A stretch of 10,828 nt of DNA, taken from contig DGYW01000062.1 of assembly GCA_002396805.1 (NCBI GenBank), positions 1 through 10,828 on the forward strand. Reading direction: 5' to 3'. The DNA comes from Firmicutes bacterium UBA4996. Lineage in GTDB: Bacteria > Bacillota > Limnochordia > Darwinibacteriales > Darwinibacteriaceae. The notes beneath the pieces are model-generated. The model was not told where the DNA came from. It searched no databases and worked only from the letters and a program-made list of their open reading frames with translations. Below, one piece after another: positions 6,159-10,828 of this stretch. Position numbers and translations under genes: made by a program. Numbering within the stretch: position 1 is the stretch's first letter; every line of letters begins with the position of its first letter.

Positions 6159-6725
6159 ATGAACTTGCGCGGTTTTCAAATCAAGACTGCTGTAATCGTC
6201 TTTGTGGCCGTGTTGGCTCTGGGTTTAGGACTACAATACCTTCATCAAGCAACGCAAGTGTTAATTCCCCTCACCAAGGAACTGGAGGCTGTCTCTGGGG
6301 TGGAGAGTGTACGCCTTGTTCGGGGGTCGTGGTCTAATCGTTCCCGCACCCTGGTTAAGCTCAAAATGGATGGAGAAGTACCTTTATCTGTGAGTATAGG
6401 TCAAGCGCAGCAAATCCTTGGAAATCTCGGTGGCACATATGCCATCGAACTTGAGGACTCAGCAACGGTCAAGCTAAACGAAATTTTTCAAAAAGTGCAA
6501 GTAGTAGCTGAAGAGGCCATCATGACGGGTGAGTTTAGTTTATTAGAAACAAGGGTACAAGCCTTGGCCGAAGCTGAAGGCTTAAGCTGGGAACTAGGAG
6601 TGGATCGAAATTTTGTCTACCTCCGGCTCTGGGACTCTACACATGCACTACAACGAGTGATACCTAGGGACAATGATGCAGATCGGCTTACTATATCCAC
6701 GAAGGGGGTTGAGACACATGGGTAA
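6159..6725 (+). CDS. Unrecognised single-pass membrane protein, partner gene of the FtsH-like protease
   Basis: I do not recognise this 188-residue protein. It has a short N terminus with basic residues (MNLRGFQIK), one hydrophobic helix (about residues 10-26) and a soluble remainder, most likely outside the membrane as the charge pattern suggests. The soluble part mixes predicted beta strands (SVESVRLV-like segments, RTLVKLKMDG, TYAIELED, FVYLRLWD) with a helical stretch (about residues 103-140). No cysteine, metal motif or nucleotide-binding motif is visible. The start ATG has AAGGGGTGG about 6 bases upstream. Its stop overlaps the start of the FtsH-like gene by eight bases, so the two proteins are almost certainly made together. 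By analogy with membrane modulators of FtsH (such as HflK/HflC), it might regulate or feed that protease, but there is no sequence similarity to those that I can see. Confidence 0.85.
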   Translation: MNLRGFQIKTAVIVFVAVLALGLGLQYLHQATQVLIPLTKELEAVSGVESVRLVRGSWSNRSRTLVKLKMDGEVPLSVSIGQAQQILGNLGGTYAIELEDSATVKLNEIFQKVQVVAEEAIMTGEFSLLETRVQALAEAEGLSWELGVDRNFVYLRLWDSTHALQRVIPRDNDADRLTISTKGVETHG

Positions 6726-8226
6726 ATCGTTAAAAGAGATTGTGGTTGGTAGTGGCGCGGCCCTGGTTCTTTTGGCTTTTCTCTTGGGTTTCGATCTTTC
6801 CGTGTTTATCTTGCCAGTAAGCCTAGTGGTTTTGCTTGGATTGATTCTCAGCGGTAGAACTAGTCCATTACAAGGGGGTATTGGTCTTTCAGGGCTAAAT
6901 TCTGGCGATGATGGCAAAATAGCAGTAGTAACCTTTGGAGATATTGGCGGGCAAGATGTGGCTAAACGCGAGTTTCTGGAGGCTTTAACTTTTTTAAAAG
7001 AGAGTGAAAAAAGTGCCCAATTGGGTATTAGACCTCTGAAGGGAGTTCTCTTGGCGGGACCACCAGGAACCGGGAAAACACTTATGGCTAAGGCCGCAGC
7101 AAACTATACTGATTCAGTTTTTTTATCCGCTTCCGGGTCACAATTTGTGCAGATGTACGCGGGGGTGGGGGCTAGTCGGGTTCGCCAATTATTCAAGCAG
7201 GCTCGGACTCTGGCGGAGCAAGAGAAAAAAAGCAGTGCCATCGTGTTCATTGACGAGATCGATGTTCTAGGCGCTAAACGGGGCAAGAATCATAACCATA
7301 TGGAATATGATCAAACCCTGAACGAACTATTGACCCAAATAGACGGGGTTAAAAGCGAGCATCCTGTGAAAATTCTAGTAGTAGGTGCCACTAATCGCAG
7401 TGATCTCTTGGATCCGGCACTCTTAAGGCCTGGTCGCTTTGATCGAGTGGTACAAGTGGATCTTCCTGACAAGCGGGGCCGTTGTCAGATTCTAGGCATC
7501 CACGCCAAGAATAAACCATTGTCTCCAGAAGTTGATCTAGAGCAAGTGGCAGCGGAAACCTATGGATTTTCTGGCGCTCACCTAGAAAATCTCCTGAATG
7601 AGGCCGCCATCAACGCATTGCGGAAGAATCACAACCAGATTCAGCCTGGGGATATACGGGATGCGATTGAAAAAGTTATGTTGGGGGAAAAGTCCAATCG
7701 TTCACCGCAGAAGGCTGAACTAGAGAGAGTAGCTTATCATGAGGTCGGACATGCCATCATTAGCGAAAGGGTGCGTCCCGGTGCCGTTGCTTCCATTACC
7801 ATTACCTCTCGCAATAACGCTTTGGGCTACATTCGGCAGAATCCTCAAGCAGATCAATATTTGTACACAAAAGACCAGCTTGTTGGTGCAATCCAGGTCT
7901 GTGTGGCTGGTGCCGTAAGCGAGGAGTTGATCTTGGGTCAGCGCTCTACAGGAGCCGTCGGTGATATTGAGCAAGCCACAGATTTAGCCAAGCGCATGGT
8001 CATTGCGGGCCTTTCTCCACTTGGTATTGTCGGCGCCGATGTGCCCGGGGATATTTTACACGGGACCATCGCCCAGATTATTAAGGAACAAGAGTTGGAA
8101 GTCAAGACTGTGCTCGCCAATTCTGTGGAAGTTATTAAAGAAATTGCCAGTTGTCTGTTGAGTCAAGAAAGCATGGATGGGGACGAATTCCGTGCGCTTT
8201 TGAAAGCGGTAGAACAAGTTTCTTAG
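6718..8226 (+). CDS. Short FtsH-like membrane AAA+ zinc metalloprotease
   Basis: The 502-residue protein combines an AAA+ ATPase with an M41 peptidase domain. Visible motifs are Walker A GPPGTGKT (114-121), pore loop FVQMYAGVG (143-151), Walker B IVFIDE (175-180), the second region of homology with arginines in RPGRFDR (237-243), the zinc site HEVGH (341-345) and the probable third ligand Asp416 in GAVGDIEQAT. All catalytic parts look intact. Two hydrophobic helices (about 8-24 and 28-46) are separated by only a few residues, so the roughly 70-residue extracytoplasmic domain of housekeeping FtsH (600-650 residues) is absent. ATG at 6718, with AAGGGGG about 8 bases upstream, is chosen over an in-frame ATG at 6673 lying within the upstream gene. 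It is probably an accessory FtsH paralogue whose partner or substrate specificity comes from the overlapping upstream gene. Confidence 0.93.
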   Translation: MGKSLKEIVVGSGAALVLLAFLLGFDLSVFILPVSLVVLLGLILSGRTSPLQGGIGLSGLNSGDDGKIAVVTFGDIGGQDVAKREFLEALTFLKESEKSAQLGIRPLKGVLLAGPPGTGKTLMAKAAANYTDSVFLSASGSQFVQMYAGVGASRVRQLFKQARTLAEQEKKSSAIVFIDEIDVLGAKRGKNHNHMEYDQTLNELLTQIDGVKSEHPVKILVVGATNRSDLLDPALLRPGRFDRVVQVDLPDKRGRCQILGIHAKNKPLSPEVDLEQVAAETYGFSGAHLENLLNEAAINALRKNHNQIQPGDIRDAIEKVMLGEKSNRSPQKAELERVAYHEVGHAIISERVRPGAVASITITSRNNALGYIRQNPQADQYLYTKDQLVGAIQVCVAGAVSEELILGQRSTGAVGDIEQATDLAKRMVIAGLSPLGIVGADVPGDILHGTIAQIIKEQELEVKTVLANSVEVIKEIASCLLSQESMDGDEFRALLKAVEQVS

Positions 8227-8255
8227 TTGTTCTCCACGAACGAAGCTGGTATAAT
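8227..8255 (+). promoter_or_regulatory. Promoter-like sequence in the ftsH-like/DUF441 gap, pointing antisense to DUF441
   Basis: TTGTTC (8227-8232), a 17-base spacer and TATAAT (8250-8255), with an extended TG at 8247-8248, make the best promoter match in the window. It reads + strand into the 3' end of the convergent DUF441 gene, with a start near 8262. It could give an antisense RNA or a long leader for the DUF212 gene. Confidence 0.45.
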
Positions 8256-8271
8256 CAAATAGTGATTGCTC

Positions 8272-8718
8272 CTAACGGAGAAAGATGCGGACTAATAATG
8301 CGGTGATACCAGCAGCCATGATGGGGCCAACTGAGACTCCACCAAAGAAAAAAACGCTGATAATGACTCCAATTAGGATCCCCGGCACAATGGTTGGCTC
8401 AACTGCCACTAGATCGAGTCCCTGGCTATTGAGGTAAGCTCCTACAAGCCCTCCAACAATGGAAAAGACACCTAGGGGACTCCATAAGGAAGTGAATAGG
8501 CTCTTTACGGTGACCTGCCCGGTGGAAAAAGGTACAAGTAAGGCTATGGTTAACAGCAAAAGACCACCCTCTAATCCTCGACTTTGGATCATGGGAAAAA
8601 AACGATGAAGCCGCATTAGGTCAAGAAAGAAAACGATAGCTGCTGCCGCCGCCAGTAGGTTGTTCTTAGTTAGGAGTGCTACTACAAAGACGATCAACAG
8701 GGGTAAGATTGGAGCCAT
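8272..8718 (-). CDS. DUF441 / UPF0756 (YtwI-like) membrane protein
   Basis: A 148-residue, very hydrophobic protein with about four or five membrane helices, resembling the UPF0756/YtwI family of Firmicutes. Family-like features are the N-terminal KNNLLAAAAAIVFFL region, the GLEGGLLLLTIALLVPFSTG segment, the SPLGVFSIVGGLVGAYLNSQGL segment, and the glycine-rich PGILIGVIISVFFFGGVSVGP end. Its molecular function is not known. The start at 8718 is preferred over the ATG at 8724 because GGAGGG (8725-8730) abuts 8724 with no gap but lies 6 bases from 8718. It converges on the FtsH-like gene and diverges from the DUF212 gene; no clear terminator follows it. Confidence 0.87.
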   Translation of the reverse strand: MAPILPLLIVFVVALLTKNNLLAAAAAIVFFLDLMRLHRFFPMIQSRGLEGGLLLLTIALLVPFSTGQVTVKSLFTSLWSPLGVFSIVGGLVGAYLNSQGLDLVAVEPTIVPGILIGVIISVFFFGGVSVGPIMAAGITALLVRIFLR

Positions 8719-8724
8719 TTTCAT

Positions 8725-8730
8725 CCCTCC
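8725..8730 (-). promoter_or_regulatory. Ribosome binding site that decides the DUF441 start
   Basis: GGAGGG on the - strand touches the first ATG (8724) and sits 6 bases before the second (8718). Only the second has workable spacing, removing two residues from the longest frame. Confidence 0.75.
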
Positions 8731-8773
8731 GTGATCATCATATTCCTAAGTCTACTCGGTATGAAGGGAGTGG

Positions 8774-9232
8774 GTGGTTATTTATCCCCGGCCTATTCTT
8801 GGACAAATTCGTAGCAATGAGATTCTAATGATGGCAATTCTAGCCTGGGCTATAGCACAGTTCTTTAAGATCATCTCCTGGGCCTTTGTTTCTAGAGAAC
8901 TAAACTTTAAACGATTAGTGGAACCTGGAGGTATGCCCAGTTCCCATAGTGCTTTTGTAACCTCACTAGCTACTGGAGTTGGTATAAGAGAAGGGTTTGA
9001 TTCGCCTATTTTTGCCTTAGCAACCGTCTTTGCCCTCATAGTAATGTATGACGCCTCGGGGGTCAGGCGGGCCGCTGGCAAACAAGCGAGGGTCTTGAAT
9101 GCTATTATCGAAGACTTAAACCGCAGGCAACTACATCCAGAACGTCTGCGTGAGTTGCTAGGACATACCCCCTTTGAGGTGTTAGTGGGGGCATTATTGG
9201 GCATTATTATTGCCATTTGGCGCTTAGGTTAA
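8774..9232 (+). CDS. DUF212 (YuiD-like, divergent PAP2 family) membrane protein
   Basis: A 152-residue membrane protein with the hallmarks of the DUF212/divergent PAP2 family: GGMPSSHSAFVTSLATGVG (residues 52-70), where PSSH recalls the PSGH motif of PAP2 phosphatases; MYDASGVRRAAGKQA (91-105); and HTPFEVLVGALLGI (131-144). PAP2 enzymes remove phosphate from lipid phosphates; activity of this divergent family is not established. The start is GTG at 8774, the only common start codon available downstream of an in-frame stop at 8762, but its GGGAG site is only 3 bases away, so translation may be weak. It is divergent from the DUF441 gene and is followed at once by a terminator hairpin. Confidence 0.92.
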   Translation: MVIYPRPILGQIRSNEILMMAILAWAIAQFFKIISWAFVSRELNFKRLVEPGGMPSSHSAFVTSLATGVGIREGFDSPIFALATVFALIVMYDASGVRRAAGKQARVLNAIIEDLNRRQLHPERLRELLGHTPFEVLVGALLGIIIAIWRLG

Positions 9233-9233
9233 C

Positions 9234-9259
9234 AGGCACAGGGGATCCCCTGTGCCTTT
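9234..9259 (+). terminator. Terminator hairpin between DUF212 and the convergent lipoprotein gene
   Basis: A 10-bp perfect stem AGGCACAGGG/CCCTGTGCCT (9234-9243 with 9248-9257) with a GATC loop begins one base after the DUF212 stop. The T-tract is short (TTTCTC). Because it lies between convergent genes and is a palindrome, it may slow transcription from both sides. Confidence 0.75.
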
Positions 9260-9276
9260 CTCGCATCTTTACTGGT

Positions 9277-10266
9277 CTAAGGTCTCAGCCAAATTTGAGC
9301 CGGAGAATAGTAACCAGCGTAGCCGCTCTTGCCCACCGCGGCAACGGCAAATCTTATGTCCGTTGGAGGTTCGTTCTCTGGATCATGGGTATAGAGAAAA
9401 CTTGTCAGTTCCCAAGGAACGGGACTAAGAAGCTCGAAACGTTCTAAAGGGCTTGTTTGAGCGTAAATAAAGTAGCCAACCACCTCTTCAGAGTGTGGCG
9501 GATCCCAGGAAATGCGGACTCCTTGCTCAACTGTTTCGCAGACCACATTAGTGGGAGCGGGGAGGAGCGTTTCGATTCTTCCGGAAATCTCCACAACTTC
9601 TGTTACTGGATTCCATACAATGGAAATCTGTTCGTTGGCTGGTATCTGCACTATTTCCCATGCTCCTAGGCCTAAACGATCTCCAACCCGAAATGATTCG
9701 GTAAACAGCTCAATCTTGAATTCATAGCTGCCTGGTGCCAAGAACAACGTGGTCTCGAAGGGTTCTTGACCATTGGCTCTAATCACCTCATACATTTCGT
9801 CGCTAAAATAGATGCGGGCTCGTAGAGCCTCTTCTCGAAAAATGTAGTGTTCAAGATCGATACTGACATGCACTTCACTATCTGCTGGGCGGAGCACTAA
9901 ATCCACCACATTTGGTTGATCGATGGCGATTTGGATTGTCTGTGGCGTGTTTTGAAAATGCACAATTCCTTCAGCATCCAGCAAGAGCACGGTTAGTTCC
10001 CATTGACCAATGGGCATAGAGACAGTAGCCTTAAATTCGTTTTGTTGTAGGGGAACAACCAGTTCCACCACGTGCTTCCCTCTACTAAGAACAATGCGAG
10101 CCTCCACTAACTCGGTTTGGAGAGGGCCTCCCAGAGTACCCACAACAGTAAGTGGTGTCTCTTTAGGTAAAAAAGACGGGGGTGAGCAGGCACTAAGGGT
10201 GAGTACACAAGTGAGCAGCATAAGAAATACTGAAGTCACAGGGATGGTATCCATCCATGTTCTCAT
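9277..10266 (-). CDS. Lipoprotein with repeated beta-rich domains and a C-terminal fibronectin type III-like domain
   Basis: The 329-residue product has a type II signal peptide with lipobox LSAC, so Cys27 should be lipidated and the protein anchored on the outer face of the membrane. Two segments of about 70 residues (about 56-127 and 150-220) align with each other: each starts with ARI, has an F-x-x-T core strand followed by a G-x-(W/Y)-E turn, and ends in a strand closing with RP or NP. This suggests a duplicated beta-sandwich domain. Residues about 236-329 look like fibronectin type III (PAPTNV, RISWDPP, VVGYFIYAQ, FAVAAVGKSGYAG). No catalytic motif is seen, so binding or structural use is likelier. 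The ATG at 10266 has GGAGG 11 bases upstream; a second ATG at 10254 is possible. It is a single-gene unit with its own promoter. Confidence 0.85.
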   Translation of the reverse strand: MRTWMDTIPVTSVFLMLLTCVLTLSACSPPSFLPKETPLTVVGTLGGPLQTELVEARIVLSRGKHVVELVVPLQQNEFKATVSMPIGQWELTVLLLDAEGIVHFQNTPQTIQIAIDQPNVVDLVLRPADSEVHVSIDLEHYIFREEALRARIYFSDEMYEVIRANGQEPFETTLFLAPGSYEFKIELFTESFRVGDRLGLGAWEIVQIPANEQISIVWNPVTEVVEISGRIETLLPAPTNVVCETVEQGVRISWDPPHSEEVVGYFIYAQTSPLERFELLSPVPWELTSFLYTHDPENEPPTDIRFAVAAVGKSGYAGYYSPAQIWLRP

Positions 10267-10304
10267 TCGGTAATTTTCCTCCTTTTGATTCCCTGGACAC
10301 TTTT

Positions 10305-10333
10305 ACTATACCAGATTTTTTCGTCTAAGGGAA
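10305..10333 (-). promoter_or_regulatory. Probable promoter of the lipoprotein gene
   Basis: On the - strand TGGTATAGT (TG at 10312-10313, -10 at 10305-10310) is an extended -10 element; the hexamer 17 bases upstream, TTCCCT, is a poor -35. A start near 10298 would leave about 32 bases before the ATG, with the GGAGG site inside. Confidence 0.5.
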
Positions 10334-10373
10334 TATGTAAATCGAATATTCTGAAATTTATGGGGTGATTCTA

Positions 10374-10828
10374 ATGCGGGCAGAATTAATTATGATTGGT
10401 ACTGAGTTGTTACTAGGCGAGGTGGTAGATACTAACGCTTCTTTTTTGGCTGTGAAATTAGCCCACTGCGGTGTTGACTTGTATTACAAGTCAACTGTAG
10501 GTGACAATCTGTCTAGAGGCAAAGAAGTGCTAGAACAAGCTTTAAGACGTTCGGATTTAGTGATTATTAGTGGGGGACTTGGTCCAACAGAAGACGACCT
10601 AACGAGGGACATTGTCAGTTTAGTCACCAAGCGAGAATTAGTTGAGGATTCAGGTGTAGCTCAAGATGTGCAAAATTGGTTTTACGAGCGGTATGGAACT
10701 CAGACCCAAATTCCCCCTCACAATCGCAAGCAGGCCCTCTTTCCTCGTGGGAGCCATGTTCTGGCGAACCCAGTAGGTACCGCTCCAGGTTTTTGGCTGG
10801 ACTTGGACGGTCAGAGCATTATTGCTTT
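10374..10828 (+). CDS. cinA: CinA family protein (3' end cut by window)
   Basis: The first 151 residues are visible and open to the window end. They match the N-terminal molybdopterin-binding-like (MoaB/MogA fold) domain of CinA: MRAELIMIGTELLLGEVVDTNASFLA at the start, and the glycine-rich SGGLGPTEDDLTRD signature (residues 66-79), then PPHNRKQA and NPVGTAPGFWL. CinA proteins are linked to competence in some bacteria, and family members act as pyrophosphatases or nicotinamide-nucleotide deamidases in NAD metabolism; the deamidase domain, if present, would be beyond the window. The ATG has GGGGTGA 5 bases upstream. In Firmicutes recA often follows cinA. Confidence 0.95.
   Translation, partial: MRAELIMIGTELLLGEVVDTNASFLAVKLAHCGVDLYYKSTVGDNLSRGKEVLEQALRRSDLVIISGGLGPTEDDLTRDIVSLVTKRELVEDSGVAQDVQNWFYERYGTQTQIPPHNRKQALFPRGSHVLANPVGTAPGFWLDLDGQSIIA

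Noticed and set aside
8226..8281. Possible terminator CTCC-TAAC-GGAG between the convergent FtsH-like and DUF441 genes
   Set aside because: The stem is only 4 bp and no T-tract follows on either strand.
8285..8437. 50-codon frame on the + strand with a GGAG site, antisense to DUF441
   Set aside because: It lies wholly inside the opposite-strand membrane protein gene and its composition reads like a shadow of it; kept only as a note under the antisense promoter.
8737..8765. Promoter-like TTCATA-17-TATGAT on the - strand before DUF441
   Set aside because: Spacing is good, but the start would fall near 8730, at the first base of the ribosome binding site, leaving almost no leader; too weak to list.

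Overview
The window looks like chromosome from an anaerobic member of the Bacillota (Firmicutes). The evidence is AGGAGG-type ribosome binding sites, frequent GTG and TTG starts, a rimO-pgsA-...-cinA gene order typical of Firmicutes, an atpZ-atpI-atpB-atpE-atpF-atpH order, and DUF441/YtwI-like and DUF212/YuiD-like proteins. Base composition is moderate, neither strongly AT- nor GC-rich. The exact class (Clostridia-like or Limnochordia-like) is a guess. No rRNA, tRNA, CRISPR array, insertion sequence or phage gene was seen.

Left part (1-1420): the 3' part of a family 5 (oligopeptide/nickel/sugar-type) ABC transporter substrate-binding protein on the + strand, closed by a strong intrinsic terminator. 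A second terminator of the opposite strand lies directly beside it.

ATP synthase (1421-4058, - strand): transcription order is atpZ, atpI, atpB (a), atpE (c), atpF (b), atpH (delta). The genes are tightly packed or overlapping. The cluster stops after atpH at a terminator, so the catalytic F1 genes atpA, atpG, atpD and atpC are not downstream and must lie elsewhere. The c subunit carries two ion-site carboxylates (Glu29 and Glu62) plus Ser63 and Tyr67, a pattern known from Na+-coupled rotors. A hairpin followed by a short T-run separates atpE from atpF and may help set the high c:b ratio.

Middle (4059-6127, + strand): a divergent intergenic region with a promoter and a 7-bp inverted repeat, then rimO (ribosomal protein S12 methylthiotransferase) overlapping pgsA (phosphatidylglycerophosphate synthase), then a strong terminator.

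Right part (6128-10828): an unrecognised single-pass membrane protein overlapping a short FtsH-like AAA+ zinc protease that lacks the usual extracytoplasmic domain; a DUF441 membrane protein on the - strand; a DUF212 (divergent PAP2-like) membrane protein on the + strand; a lipoprotein with a probable internal domain duplication and a C-terminal fibronectin type III-like domain on the - strand; and the start of cinA on the + strand, cut by the window end. These five genes sit between pgsA and cinA, which are close neighbours in many Firmicutes. All five products are predicted to be membrane or cell-surface proteins.

The best candidates for something less described are the orphan membrane protein/mini-FtsH pair, the two-carboxylate c-ring in a split ATP synthase locus, and the atpE-atpF hairpin.
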